This document shows positions 1 through 10,216 of a stretch of 64,000 bases of DNA, in pieces. The stretch is from contig JADJOY010000016.1 in the NCBI GenBank assembly GCA_016713535.1, forward strand, positions 1-64,000, in the 5' to 3' direction. A program made the position numbers and the translations under genes. The notes beneath the pieces were generated by a model. It did no database searches, was not told the origin of the DNA, and saw only the letters and a list, made by a program, of their open reading frames with translations. This DNA comes from JADJOY01 sp016713535 [NCBI: Deltaproteobacteria bacterium]. GTDB taxonomy: Bacteria > JADJOY01. Each line of letters begins with the position of its first letter. Within the stretch, counting starts at the first letter, position 1.

Positions 1-35
1 GGGTCGCGATAGGCGCCGAGCCACGTCTCGATCAT
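1..35 (-). CDS. 5' end of an unidentified gene leaving the window
   Basis: Only the first 11 codons are visible, reading MIETWLGAYRD. The ATG is preceded at 8 nt by GAGGAGG, a near-perfect ribosome binding site, which is the main reason to believe the gene. It is read leftward, away from the diguanylate cyclase gene. Too little sequence is present to name a family. Confidence 0.5.
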   Translation of the reverse strand, partial: MIETWLGAYRD

Positions 36-92
36 GGTCGCGACCTCCTCGGGGCGCCGGCCCCGACACCACCGCGCCCGCCGCGGAGCGAT

Positions 93-129
93 CGGGCGGA
101 TCGCCCGCTCGGCGGGGCGGACCGCCCCG
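93..129. repeat. two small GC palindromes between divergent genes
   Basis: CGGGCG-GAT-CGCCCG (93-107) is followed by an odd palindrome of CGGGGCGG and CCGCCCCG around one base (113-129). They lie in the 294-nt gap between the divergent genes on either side, where I see no coding potential. Function unknown; they could be operator or hairpin remnants. Confidence 0.35.
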
Positions 130-329
130 GATGCCTCGCCGGCGCCGGGCACGAGCCACGAGCGGCCCGGCGCGGGCGGCGGACGCGCCGGGCCAAGCCA
201 TTGAAGTCACACGACGATCGCCGTGACAACCGGTCGTGGCGGTGAGCCGCGGCGCGGCGCCGCGGGGGCACCGGGCTTGCTCAGGTGAGGCTCGACTCGA
301 CGAGCGAGTCGCCGATCTCGAGGACTCCC

Positions 330-2184
330 ATGCGCGCCCCCGAAACCGACCTCCCGACCCCCCGGATCCTGGTGGTCGACGACGAGCCAGCGATCCGCAC
401 CCTGGAGCTGACCGCACTGCGCAGCTTCGGCTTCGCGGTCGACGAGGCCACCAACGGCCAGGAAGCCGTCGACAAATGGCGCGAGCACCGCCACGGGCTG
501 GTGCTTCTCGACCTGCTGATGCCGGGCAAGAACGGCTTCGACGCGTGCCGCGAGATCCGAGCGACTCCCGGCGGCGAGCACGTGCCGATCCTGGTGGTCA
601 CGGGCGCGGATGACAACGACTCGGTGCGCGCGGCGTTCAACGCCGGCGCCACCGACTTCCTCACCAAGCCGATGAGCATCCTCATGCTCGAGAATCGCGT
701 GCGCTACGCCCTGCGCGCCGCCGACTCCGCCCACCGCCTGCGCGAGAGCGAGCGCCACGTTCGCGAGCTCGCCTACCACGACAGCCTCACCGGGCTCGGC
801 AACCGCCGGCTCGCCCAGGACCGGCTCGCGGCTGCGGTGGCCACCGCCAAGCGCCACCAGCGCAAGCTCGCCGTGATGTTCATCGACCTCGACGGGTTCA
901 AGCGCATCAACGACACGCTCGGGCACGGCGCCGGCGACTCCCTCTTGCGGGAGGTCGCGCACCGGCTGTCGGAGGCGGTGCGGCGCTCGGACTCCGTGGC
1001 GCGCCTGAGCGGCGAGCACCCCGCCGCGGTGTCGCGCCTCGGCGGTGACGAGTTCACGGTCGTGCTGAGCGAGATCGCGCAGCCCCACGACGCGGCGCAG
1101 GTCGCGCGGCGGATCCTCGGCTCGCTCGCCGAGCCGATCCCGCTCGAGGGCCACGACGTGGTGATCGGGGCGAGCATCGGCATCGCGGTCTTCCCGCAGG
1201 ACGGAGAGGAGCCCGAGATGCTGATGTGCAGCGCGGACGCGGCGCTCTATGCGGCGAAGGAGTCGGGCCGCAACACCTACAAGTTCTACGACCGGGCGCT
1301 CAACGCGGTGGCGCACGAGCGGCTCGCGATCGAGGAGGGGCTCCGGCGCGCGGTCGAGCGCGACGAGCTCCGGCTCGCGTGGCAGCCGATCGTCGAGGGC
1401 CGGACCGGGCGGATGGTGGGCGCGGAGGCGCTGCTGCGCTGGTTCGACCCGGCACGCGGCCTGATCCCTCCGGACCAGTTCATCCCGCTCGCCGAGGACA
1501 CCGGGCTCATCGTGCCCGGTCGGCGACTGGGTGCTGCGCACCGCGTGCGCGCAGCTCGCGGCGTGGCGCGCGAGCGGCGCCGTCGACGTCACGTTTCGAG
1601 CGTCGATCAACCTCTCGCCGATGCAGCTCACGCGCGAAGGGTTCGCCGAACGGGTCGCGGCGATCCTGGATGCCCACGGCGTGCCGCCGAACGCCATCGA
1701 GCTCGAGATCACGGAGCGCTCGCTGATGCGCTCCGAGCACACCGTGGAGACCAACCTCAACGCGCTGCGCGGCCTCGGGCTCAGGCTCTCGCTCGACGAC
1801 TTCGGCACCGGCTTCTCCTCGCTCAGCTACCTGCGGCGGTTCCGCTTCGACGTCCTCAAGATCGACCGCTCGTTCGTGCGCGACCTGATCCACGATCCCG
1901 AGGACGGCGCGATCACCAACGCGATCCTGTCGATGTCGCGCGCGCTCGGGCTGCGCGTGATCGCCGAGGGCGTCGAGACCGAGGCGCAGCGCGCCTACCT
2001 CTGCGAGCGCGGCTGCGAGCTGATGCAGGGGTACCTGTTCAGCCGGCCGATCGAGGCGAGCGCGCTGGCCGGTCTGTTCGGGCGAGCCCTCGGCCCCGAA
2101 GGCGCCTGCGCCTGGACGGTCACCGCGCCGAGCGCGCCGCCCCGCCACGGTGCGTTCCTCGTCGAGTCGCCGCTCGCCGCGTAG
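330..2184 (+). CDS. Response regulator with GGDEF and EAL domains (cyclic-di-GMP turnover), frameshifted
   Basis: A receiver domain (residues 13-130; acidic pair D17/D18, phosphoacceptor D61, switch lysine in TKP) precedes a GGDEF domain with intact RLGGDEF (G238 onward) and an EAL domain (EAL at about 366). Downstream EAL motifs are all present: INLSP, ELEITE, DDFGTG, DVLKID, EGVETE and QGYLFS. The protein should make and/or degrade cyclic-di-GMP under phosphorylation control. An RRSD motif resembles an inhibitory I-site but lies 16 residues before GGDEF instead of about 5. The ATG at 330 has GAGGA 5 nt upstream. Reading frame is lost at the CCC run 1515-1517: removing one C restores IVPVGDWVLR, and the remainder reads cleanly to 2184. 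Without correction the first frame stays open to 4841 by chance. Confidence 0.88.
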
Positions 2185-2213
2185 GCGTTCCGGGCTGCGG
2201 GATCGGCCGGAAC

Positions 2214-2290
2214 GCCCGTAGGGGCGAGGCCTATCCCCGTAGAGGCGTGGCCTATTCCCCCGTAGGGGCGGGGCCTGTCCCCGCCCGGAA
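2214..2290. repeat. Three imperfect tandem units of a GTAGGGGC element
   Basis: Three units beginning GTAGGGGCG or GTAGAGGCG start at about 2218, 2239 and 2262, each followed by GGCCTAT or GGCCTGT. The last folds as GGGGCGGGG-CCTGT-CCCCGCCC. The element fills the gap between the convergent cyclic-di-GMP and TetR genes. The same family recurs at 35085-35200. Role unknown; a two-way transcription brake between convergent genes is possible. Confidence 0.6.
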
Positions 2291-2375
2291 CGCGGTCGCT
2301 CCATCGGCCGCCGGGGAGCGATCGGCTATCACCGGCCCGCCGCGGGCGGCCCCTCCGACGGACGGCCGTCCCCGC

Positions 2376-2981
2376 TCAGCGCAGCAGCGCGCGCACGCAC
2401 AGCTCCGCGGTCGCGGCCGGCACGTCGACACCGTCGATCCGCTCGGGCCGGTCCACCATCGCGCTCGCCGCGGCGCGCACCGCGCCCACGATCACCAGCG
2501 CCGCGAGGCGCGGCTCGACGTTGCGGAACTCGCCGCGCTTGATGCCCGCGCCGACCAGCTTGGTGAGCTCGTTCTCGAAGGTCATGAACTGATCCTCGAG
2601 CGCCTTGGAGCGCCGCCCCGACACCCGCCCGAACTCCTGCAGGTAGGCCTGCTGGAGCACGCCCACCCGGTGGTGCAGCACCGACTCCTCGAGCACCGCG
2701 ACGATCGCGCGCTCGATGCGCTCACGAGGGCTCGCGGCGCTCGCGACTCGCGACAGGATGGTCGCCGTCATCTGCTCGACGGCGTGCTCGTAGACCGCGA
2801 GGAAGAGCTCGTCCTTGCCGCGGAAGTGCCAGTAGAGGGCGCCGCGCGTGTAGCCGGCGGCGGCGACGATCTGGTCGATGCTGGTCGCCTGATAACCGTG
2901 CTTGGCGAACAGGTCGGTGGCGACGCGAAGCAGTCGGGCGCGGCTCGCGGCGAGGTCGGGCGGGGTCCGGGTACGAGCCAT
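2376..2981 (-). CDS. TetR/AcrR family transcriptional regulator
   Basis: This 201-residue protein has the usual TetR plan. An N-terminal helix-turn-helix (LFAKHGYQATSIDQIVAAAG, then TRGALYWHFRGKDELF; about residues 20-60) is followed by an all-helical ligand domain of about 140 residues. I start it at MARTRTPPDL because the TetR domain begins 15-20 residues later; the frame is open 53 codons further upstream. It is divergent from the acyl-CoA carboxylase operon with a 112-nt gap. TetR proteins beside such operons usually repress them and respond to acyl-CoA. That role and ligand are inferred from position only. Confidence 0.85.
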   Translation of the reverse strand: MARTRTPPDLAASRARLLRVATDLFAKHGYQATSIDQIVAAAGYTRGALYWHFRGKDELFLAVYEHAVEQMTATILSRVASAASPRERIERAIVAVLEESVLHHRVGVLQQAYLQEFGRVSGRRSKALEDQFMTFENELTKLVGAGIKRGEFRNVEPRLAALVIVGAVRAAASAMVDRPERIDGVDVPAATAELCVRALLR

Positions 2982-3013
2982 CGGGACCCCATCATACCAT
3001 CTCCCCGACCAGA

Positions 3014-3042
3014 TAGACATACCGTCCATCATGTGATAGCAT
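3014..3042 (+). promoter_or_regulatory. Candidate promoter and TetR operator of the carboxylase operon
   Basis: TAGACA (3014-3019), a 17-nt spacer and TAGCAT (3037-3042) resemble a sigma-70 promoter reading toward the carboxylase genes. The spacer holds ACAT-N10-ATGT (3017-3034), an imperfect dyad where a repressor would block polymerase. Transcription would start near 3049, so the 3094 start has a normal leader and an alternative ATG at 3052 would be nearly leaderless. Seen by eye only. Confidence 0.4.
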
Positions 3043-3093
3043 GGTGCCTCGATGGCGCGCTGCACCGCACCGCGCCCCCCCGGAGAGGATCGG

Positions 3094-4704
3094 ATGCAGG
3101 TCATCGAGACGCGCGTCGACACCTCGAGCGACGAATACAAGCGGCGCTACGAGCACAACGTGGGCCTCGTCGCCGAGCTCCGCGAGAACCTGCGCAAGGC
3201 GGCCGAGGAGCGCTCCGAGAAGGCGTTCAAGCGCCACACCAGCCAGGGAAAGCTGCCGATCCGCGAGCGCATCGCGCGGATCCTCGACCCGAACACGCCG
3301 TTCCTCGAGACGGCTCCGCTCGCCGGCTACGGCATGTACGACGGCGGCGTCCACGCCGCGGGCCTGGTCTCGGGTGTCGGCATCATCCACGGCCGCGAGT
3401 GGTACGTGGTCGGCAACGACGCGATGGTGAAGGGCGGCTCGTCCTACCCCATCACCGTCAAGAAGAGCCTGCGCGACCAGGAGATCATCCTCGAGAACCG
3501 CTTGCCGGTCGTGAACATGATCGACTCGGGTGGAGCCTTCCTGCCCGAGCAGGCGCAGATCTTCGCCGACAAGTGGATGGGCGGCCGGGTCTTCTACAAC
3601 CAGGCCATCATGTCGAAGCTCGGCATCCCCCAGATCGCCATCGTGATGGGGCACTGCACCGCCGGCGGCGCCTACGTGCCGGCGATGTCGACCTTCGTCG
3701 TGCAGGTGAAGAAGACCGGCGCCATCTTCCTGGGAGGTCCGCCGCTGGTGCGCGCCGCCACCGGCGAGGTCGTGAGCGCCGAGGACCTCGGCGGCGCGGA
3801 CGTCCACTGCAGCCAGTCGGGTGTCGCGGACTTCTACGCCGAGAACGACGAGCACGCGCTGGCGATCGCTCGCGACCTCGCCCAGAACATCAACCTGCCG
3901 ACCAAGGCGCGCGTGCCGAGCCGCGAGCCGCAGGATCCCAAGTACGACCCCGAGGAGATCTACGGGATCGTGCCGACCGAGATCGCCAAGCCGTACGACG
4001 TCCGCGAGGTGATCGCGCGCATCGTCGACGGCAGCGAGTTCGAGGAGTTCAAGGCGCGCTACGGCACCACGCTGGTGACCGGCTTCGCCCACATCCACGG
4101 CCTCAAGGTCGGGATCCTCGCCAACAACGGGGTGCTCTTCAGCGAGAGCGCGCTCAAGGGCGCCCAGTTCGTGCAGATCTGCGACTCGATGCGGATCCCG
4201 CTGGTCTTCCTGCAGAACATCATGGGCTTCATCATCGGCCGCGAGTACGAGGCCAAGGGCATCACCAAGGATGGCCACAAGATGGTGGCGGCGGTGTCGT
4301 GCGCCACGGTCCCCAAGTTCACGGTGATGATCGGTGGCTCGTTCGGCGCCGGGAACTACGCGATGTGCGGCCGCGCCTACGGCCCGCGCTGGCTGTGGAC
4401 CTGGCCCAACCACCGCATCTCGGTCATGGGCGGCGAGCAGGCCGCCGACGTGCTGGTCTCGATCAAGCAGGACCAGCTCGCGCGCGACGGCGAGCAGCTC
4501 CTCGACGAGGGTGCGATCCAGTGGATCCGCCAGCCGGTGGTCGAGGTGTACGAGCAGGAAGGCAACGCCTACGCGGCCACCTCGAAGCTCTGGGACGACG
4601 GAATCATCGACCCCGCCAAGACCCGCGACGTGCTCGGGCTCGCGCTCAGCGCCTCCCTCAACGCGCCGATGGACCCGTTCGGCCACGGCGTTTTCAGATT
4701 CTGA
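3094..4704 (+). CDS. Acyl-CoA carboxylase carboxyltransferase (beta) subunit, methylcrotonyl-CoA carboxylase-like
   Basis: The 536-residue protein is a full-length biotin-dependent carboxyltransferase: it moves carboxyl from carboxybiotin to an acyl-CoA. Segments such as SGGAFLPEQAQIFADKWMGG, GHCTAGGAYVPAMS, FLQNIMGFIIG, GGSFGAGNYAMCGRAY and ISVMGGEQAA match the 3-methylcrotonyl-CoA/geranyl-CoA group better than the propionyl-CoA group, by memory of the families. GGAGAGG lies 5-7 nt before the ATG at 3094, which decides against the upstream ATG at 3052. Genes for biotin carboxylase, biotin carrier and acyl-CoA dehydrogenase follow. Substrate is inferred; branched- or long-chain acyl-CoA remain possible. 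Confidence 0.88.
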   Translation: MQVIETRVDTSSDEYKRRYEHNVGLVAELRENLRKAAEERSEKAFKRHTSQGKLPIRERIARILDPNTPFLETAPLAGYGMYDGGVHAAGLVSGVGIIHGREWYVVGNDAMVKGGSSYPITVKKSLRDQEIILENRLPVVNMIDSGGAFLPEQAQIFADKWMGGRVFYNQAIMSKLGIPQIAIVMGHCTAGGAYVPAMSTFVVQVKKTGAIFLGGPPLVRAATGEVVSAEDLGGADVHCSQSGVADFYAENDEHALAIARDLAQNINLPTKARVPSREPQDPKYDPEEIYGIVPTEIAKPYDVREVIARIVDGSEFEEFKARYGTTLVTGFAHIHGLKVGILANNGVLFSESALKGAQFVQICDSMRIPLVFLQNIMGFIIGREYEAKGITKDGHKMVAAVSCATVPKFTVMIGGSFGAGNYAMCGRAYGPRWLWTWPNHRISVMGGEQAADVLVSIKQDQLARDGEQLLDEGAIQWIRQPVVEVYEQEGNAYAATSKLWDDGIIDPAKTRDVLGLALSASLNAPMDPFGHGVFRF

Positions 4705-4750
4705 GGGGACGGAGCGTGATCGATCCGACGCAGGCACGCACCGCTCGTGC

Positions 4751-4828
4751 TGGAGGGCTGCGGTCCCTCGCAGCCGGAGGATTCGAATCCTTTCCATCGC
4801 CGCGGACGCGAGGGACCGCGTCCCTCCA
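4751..4828. repeat. Inverted pair of co-varying hairpins inside the carboxylase operon
   Basis: Hairpin one (4756-4775) has stem GGCTGCG/CGCAGCC and loop GTCCCT. Hairpin two (4804-4823), read on the other strand, has stem GGACGCG/CGCGTCC and the same loop. Both are preceded by TGGAG on their own strand. A 12-bp palindrome GGATTCGAATCC (4780-4791) sits between them. The stems differ only by paired changes, so structure or protein recognition appears conserved. The unit separates the carboxyltransferase stop from the biotin carboxylase start and ends 10 nt before that ATG. It may tune transcript processing between subunits. Confidence 0.7.
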
Positions 4829-4837
4829 ACGAGAGCC

Positions 4838-6346
<1,509 letters not shown>

Positions 6347-6356
6347 CGGTCGAGCG

Positions 6357-6881
6357 ATGAGCCTGAACTATCAGATCGGAGAGCGCACCGTGCGGGTGCG
6401 CGTCGACGTCGAAGTCGACGGCTTCGCCCGCGTCACGATCACGCCCGCCGAGGGCGAGGGCGCCGAGCGCCTGTTCCGCGCCCGCTACGTGCCGATCGGC
6501 GGCTCGCGCGCGCTCCTCGAGCTCGACGGGCGCCAGACGATCGTCCACGTCGCCGCCGGCGACGACGCCCAGCACGTCTCGATCGGCGGCGAGCACCACG
6601 CGGTCGTGCCGCCCGAGGTCCTCGAGAAGCGGCGCAAGAGCGGCGCCGGCGCCGCGGATGCCGGCGGTCACATCACGCCGCCCATGCCCGGTCAGGTCAT
6701 CAAGGTGATGGTCCAGGCGGGCGACCTGGTGGCGAAGGGTCAGGCCGTGGTCGTGATCATGGCCATGAAGATGGAGACGACGCTCTGCGCGCCGTACGAC
6801 GGCAAGGTCACCGAGGTGCGCGCCGTCGAGGGCGCCCAGGTGAAGCCGGGCGACCTCCTGGTCGACATCGAAGCCGCCTGA
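6357..6881 (+). CDS. Biotin carboxyl carrier protein (stand-alone biotinyl-domain subunit)
   Basis: The protein has 174 residues. Residues 105-172 form a biotinyl domain beginning HITPPMPGQV with the biotin attachment motif AMKMET; K138 is the modified lysine. Residues 1-95 look like the small beta-rich domain that links holoenzyme subunits in MCC and PCC. It shuttles carboxybiotin between the biotin carboxylase encoded 10 nt upstream and the carboxyltransferase. No biotin ligase gene is in the window, so biotinylation must come from elsewhere in the genome. ATG at 6357 follows the previous stop directly. Confidence 0.88.
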   Translation: MSLNYQIGERTVRVRVDVEVDGFARVTITPAEGEGAERLFRARYVPIGGSRALLELDGRQTIVHVAAGDDAQHVSIGGEHHAVVPPEVLEKRRKSGAGAADAGGHITPPMPGQVIKVMVQAGDLVAKGQAVVVIMAMKMETTLCAPYDGKVTEVRAVEGAQVKPGDLLVDIEAA

Positions 6882-6954
6882 AGCACCCCACCCAGCCGAC
6901 TCACCACCGAAGCGACGGCGCGGCGCTCGCGCCCGCCGGAGAAGGACGAGAGCC

Positions 6955-8106
6955 ATGGACTACTTCACTCCCGAGCAGCACACCTTCATGAAGACGGTGC
7001 GTGACTTCTTCGAGAAAGAGGTCAACCCGCACGTCGAGGAGTGGGAGAACCAGGGCATCTTCCCGGCGCACCAGGTCTTCAAGCGCTGCGGCGAGCTCGG
7101 CCTCTTCGGGATCACCTACGACCCGAAGTACGGCGGCTCCGGTCTCGACTACTGGTGGACGGCGGCCTACGCCGAGGCGATGGGCGGCTCGTGCAACTGC
7201 TCGGGCATCCCGATGGCGATCATGGTGCAGAGCGACATGTGCACGCCCGCCCTCCACGACTTCGGCAGCGAGGAGCTGAAGGAGCAGTTCCTCGCGCCGT
7301 CGATCAAGGGCGAGATGGTGGGCGCCATCGGCGTCACCGAGCCCGCCGCCGGCTCGGACGTGTTCGGCATCCAGACCACCGCGCGCCGCGACGGCGACCA
7401 CTACGTCATCAACGGCCGCAAGATCTTCATCACCAACGGCACCCAGGCCGACTACGTCACGACACTCGTCAAGACCGACAAGGACGCCGCCCACCACGGC
7501 TTCACGCTCATCGTGGTGCCCACCAAGACGCCCGGGTTCTCGGTGGCGCGCAAGCTCGACAAGGTCGGCAACCTGTCGTCCGACACCGCCGAGCTGGTCT
7601 ACGACGACGTGCGCGTGCCGGTCGCCAACCGCATCGGCGACGAGGGGCTCGGCTTCATCTACCAGATGCGGCAGTTCCAGAAGGAGCGCATGGTCGCCGC
7701 GTTCGGCGCGGTGGCGGGCGCGCGCAAAGCGCTCGACGCGACCGTCGCGTACCTCAAGCAGCGCGAGGCGTTCGGCAAGCCGCTCATCGCCAAGCAGTAC
7801 ATCCAGTTCAAGCTCGCCGAGCTCTCGACCCAGATCGAGCTCGCCCGCCAGCTCAACTATCACTGCGCGCGGATGATCGCCGCCGGCGAGGACTGCGTGC
7901 GTGAGACCTCGATGGCCAAGCTCGCCTCGTGCCGCTTGAGCCGGGAGGTCGCCGACCGGGGCGTCCAGTTCCACGGCGGCTACGGCTACATGAACGAGTA
8001 CCCGATCAGCCGCTACCGGCGCGACTCGCGCCTCGGCTCGATCGGCGGCGGCGCCGACGAGGTGATGATGTACATCATCGCCAAGCTCGAGAACTACGCC
8101 GCCTGA
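6955..8106 (+). CDS. Acyl-CoA dehydrogenase (FAD), isovaleryl/long-chain-like active site
   Basis: This 383-residue flavoenzyme oxidises an acyl-CoA to the 2-enoyl-CoA and passes electrons to ETF. Family motifs include GVTEPAAGSD (about 126-135), RKIFITNG (155-162), REAFGKP and QFHGGYGYMNEYPISRYRRD. The C-terminal position that holds the catalytic Glu in medium-chain enzymes reads IGGGADE instead of IYEGT. A Glu is present at E244 in QKERMVA, where isovaleryl-CoA and long-chain enzymes keep their base. With an MCC-like carboxylase this fits leucine/isovalerate breakdown, but liuC and liuE equivalents are absent here. GGAGAAGGA lies 9 nt before the start. Confidence 0.9.
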   Translation: MDYFTPEQHTFMKTVRDFFEKEVNPHVEEWENQGIFPAHQVFKRCGELGLFGITYDPKYGGSGLDYWWTAAYAEAMGGSCNCSGIPMAIMVQSDMCTPALHDFGSEELKEQFLAPSIKGEMVGAIGVTEPAAGSDVFGIQTTARRDGDHYVINGRKIFITNGTQADYVTTLVKTDKDAAHHGFTLIVVPTKTPGFSVARKLDKVGNLSSDTAELVYDDVRVPVANRIGDEGLGFIYQMRQFQKERMVAAFGAVAGARKALDATVAYLKQREAFGKPLIAKQYIQFKLAELSTQIELARQLNYHCARMIAAGEDCVRETSMAKLASCRLSREVADRGVQFHGGYGYMNEYPISRYRRDSRLGSIGGGADEVMMYIIAKLENYAA

Positions 8107-8161
8107 GCGCGGTGATGCAGCCCGGATCGCGTCGCGCGCTCGCGTCCGCCCCAGGAACCCC

Positions 8162-8280
8162 GGCCCGCCGGAGGCGGGCCCTCCAGACCCGCTCGATCGG
8201 CTGGAGCGCGCCCGCTCCGTCGGGCGCCAGGAAACGATCGCGGTCGTTCCCAGCGGTCACCGGGCACGCGACGTGTTCCC
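8162..8280. repeat. Cluster of three hairpins after the acyl-CoA dehydrogenase gene
   Basis: Hairpin GGCCCGC-CGGAG-GCGGGCC (8162-8180) is followed, in inverted orientation, by GCGCCCG-CTCCGT-CGGGCGC (8208-8227), with CGATCG between them. Both carry the CTGGAG flank of the window-wide family. A third, GGGCACGC-GAC-GTGTTCCC (8262-8280), belongs to a second family also found at 32537 and 52842. The 253-nt gap between convergent genes has no coding potential. Termination or mRNA 3'-end protection is plausible. Confidence 0.65.
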
Positions 8281-8359
8281 CACCCGAACGCCGCGAACCC
8301 GCGCGAGCGTAGGGGAGGGCGTGAGCCCTCCCGCGGTCCGCATCGAGGCGGGCGGCCGG

Positions 8360-9127
8360 CTAGAGGACGTATCCCGAGTCGGCGGGGATCTCGACGCCGT
8401 TGAGGTGGCGGGCGTCGTCGGAGGCGAGGAAGCGGATCACCCGCGCCACGTCCTCGGGGTCCGAGAACTTCCCACCCCCACCCTGCTCCAGCGCGTCGAA
8501 GGCGGCTGCGACCGAGCCGGTCTGCGTGACGATCTCCTGAAAGAACGGCATCCGCTCCCACATCGGCGTGCGCACGCCCGCCGGGCTGACCGCGCACACT
8601 CGCACCGGGATGCCGCCGTCGCGGCACTCCTTCGCCGCCACCCGCACCAGCATGCCGAGACCCGCCTTGCTCACCGAGTAGGCCGCGGCCCCCGGCGCGG
8701 CGCGGATCCCCGACGCCGAGCCGACGTGCACGATCACGCCGCCCCGTTCGCGCATCGCGCGCAGCCCGTGCTTGGTCGCGAGGAAGGCGCCGTCGAGGTT
8801 GGTGGCGAGCACGCGCCGCCACTCGCCGAGCTCGGTGTCGGCCAGCGGGCTCCCGGACGACACGCCCGCGCAGCTCACCAGCACGTCGAGGCGGCCGTGG
8901 TCGGCCATCGAGCGGCCCACCACCTGCTCCCAGTCGTGTTCGTCACGGACGTCGAGCGCCGCGCTCGACGCCGAGTGTCCCCGAGCCGAGAGCGCCCGCG
9001 CGGTCGCCGCCGCCGCGGGCCCGTCGACGTCCACGCACACCACGTGCGAGCCGTCGGTGGCGAACACCGCCGCCGTGGCGGCGCCGATTCCCGATCCTGC
9101 GCCGGTGACCAGCACGATCCGATTCAT
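8360..9127 (-). CDS. SDR family NAD(P)-dependent oxidoreductase
   Basis: A 255-residue classical short-chain dehydrogenase/reductase. The Rossmann motif TGAGSGIG is at residues 8-15, the conserved NxDG at 110-113, and catalytic S137, Y150 and K154 (YSVSK) are all in place. The acidic end of beta-2 (CVDVDG) suggests NAD(H) preference. Substrate cannot be told. The start overlaps the stop of the FMN reductase gene as ATGA, with GAGGGA just upstream, so translation should be coupled. Confidence 0.9.
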   Translation of the reverse strand: MNRIVLVTGAGSGIGAATAAVFATDGSHVVCVDVDGPAAAATARALSARGHSASSAALDVRDEHDWEQVVGRSMADHGRLDVLVSCAGVSSGSPLADTELGEWRRVLATNLDGAFLATKHGLRAMRERGGVIVHVGSASGIRAAPGAAAYSVSKAGLGMLVRVAAKECRDGGIPVRVCAVSPAGVRTPMWERMPFFQEIVTQTGSVAAAFDALEQGGGGKFSDPEDVARVIRFLASDDARHLNGVEIPADSGYVL

Positions 9128-9711
9128 GGTTCCCTCGTGGGTGGCAGGTAATTGGGGTCGCATCGGTACGCTTCGATCGCGCGGGCGAACGCGCCGAGCG
9201 CTCCGCGGATGGCCGGCGCCACGTCGGCGTGGGCCGCGATCGCCTCGGGTGAGAGCTTGCTGCTCCGCAGCGCGACGGTGGTCGAGCCGGCTTCGACCAA
9301 GCGCCCCGACATGGTGCGCACGGTCTCGACCAGGGACGCCACGGCGAACGTCGAGTGCGGCGACGGGTTGAGCACCGCGACGGGCTTGCCGGTGAACTCG
9401 TGCCCGCCCACCAGCCAGTCGAGCGCGTTCTTGAGCGAGCCCGGCACGCCATGCGCGTACTCCGGCGTCGAGAAGAGCAGGCCGTCGCACGCCGCCACGG
9501 CGCGACGCAGCCGATCGAGGGCGGGACAGGCCTCGTGCTCGCGATCGGGGTTGAAGTGCGGCAGCTCGTCGAGCCCCTCGAAGAGCTCGATCGTCGTTCC
9601 GGGCGGCGCCAGGAGCGCCGCGGCTCGGAGCAGCGCGGTGTTGGACGAGGCGCGCCGCAGGCTCCCCGAGATCGCGAGCACACGGATCTCGGCACGGTCG
9701 CTCGAGCTCAT
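9124..9711 (-). CDS. NADPH-dependent FMN reductase (chromate/quinone reductase-like)
   Basis: A 195-residue flavodoxin-fold protein of the NADPH-dependent FMN reductase family. The FMN phosphate loop GSLRRASSN starts at residue 16, and the family motif STPEYAHGVPGSLKNALDW lies at about 80-100. Relatives reduce FMN, quinones, azo dyes or chromate. Both ends overlap neighbours by ATGA, making a three-gene set of membrane protein, this enzyme and the SDR oxidoreductase. No natural substrate is evident. Confidence 0.88.
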   Translation of the reverse strand: MSSSDRAEIRVLAISGSLRRASSNTALLRAAALLAPPGTTIELFEGLDELPHFNPDREHEACPALDRLRRAVAACDGLLFSTPEYAHGVPGSLKNALDWLVGGHEFTGKPVAVLNPSPHSTFAVASLVETVRTMSGRLVEAGSTTVALRSSKLSPEAIAAHADVAPAIRGALGAFARAIEAYRCDPNYLPPTREP

Positions 9712-10118
9712 CGGTGCCGGCCCGCGCGCCAGCGCTGCAGGCGATCGGCGAGGAGCGGCGCGAAGAAGAGCACCGTCATCCCGATCGGCAAGAGCCCGCC
9801 GTGGACGAGGTCGTAGTCGGAGACGATCCGCTCCCACGAGAGGCGCGCCAGCAGACGACCTGCGCCGATCTCGAACGCCAGCATGCCGGCCATCCACACG
9901 GCGCCGACCGCGAGACGCTCGCGGTCGCTACGTGCGCCGATCCAGCGCGCCGACCGCACCGCGATCGTCAGGATGATCGCCGCCCCGCTGAACACCGCGA
10001 GCTGCCGCGAGCGGAAGTCACCCACCACCGGCACGAGCAGCAGCACGCGCAGCGTGCCGTGCACCACCTCCGCCACCACCAGCGCGCACCACACCAGCAT
10101 CGCTCGCCGCCAGCTCAT
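9708..10118 (-). CDS. Small integral membrane protein of unknown function
   Basis: The 136-residue sequence has about four hydrophobic segments (near 6-30, 40-56, 68-88 and 108-126) and a basic C-terminus (RLQRWRAGRHR). I do not recognise the family. Its stop overlaps the FMN reductase start, so it is the first gene of the coupled trio and may anchor or feed those reductases. The start could be 10118 (MSWRRAML) or 10100 (MLVWCAL); neither has a strong binding site. Confidence 0.7.
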   Translation of the reverse strand: MSWRRAMLVWCALVVAEVVHGTLRVLLLVPVVGDFRSRQLAVFSGAAIILTIAVRSARWIGARSDRERLAVGAVWMAGMLAFEIGAGRLLARLSWERIVSDYDLVHGGLLPIGMTVLFFAPLLADRLQRWRAGRHR

Positions 10119-10216
10119 CACCCGCCGCCGATCGTGAAACGAAAGCGCTCGGCGCTCGACCGAGCGTAGGAGAGCACGCGCTGGAAGGATCGTCGCCTGC
10201 ACCGCTCCCCGTCGCC

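Noticed and set aside
4776-4795. GGATTCGAATCC looks like a tRNA T-arm
   Set aside because: There is no acceptor stem, D-arm or anticodon arm around it; it is the palindrome at the centre of an inverted hairpin pair.
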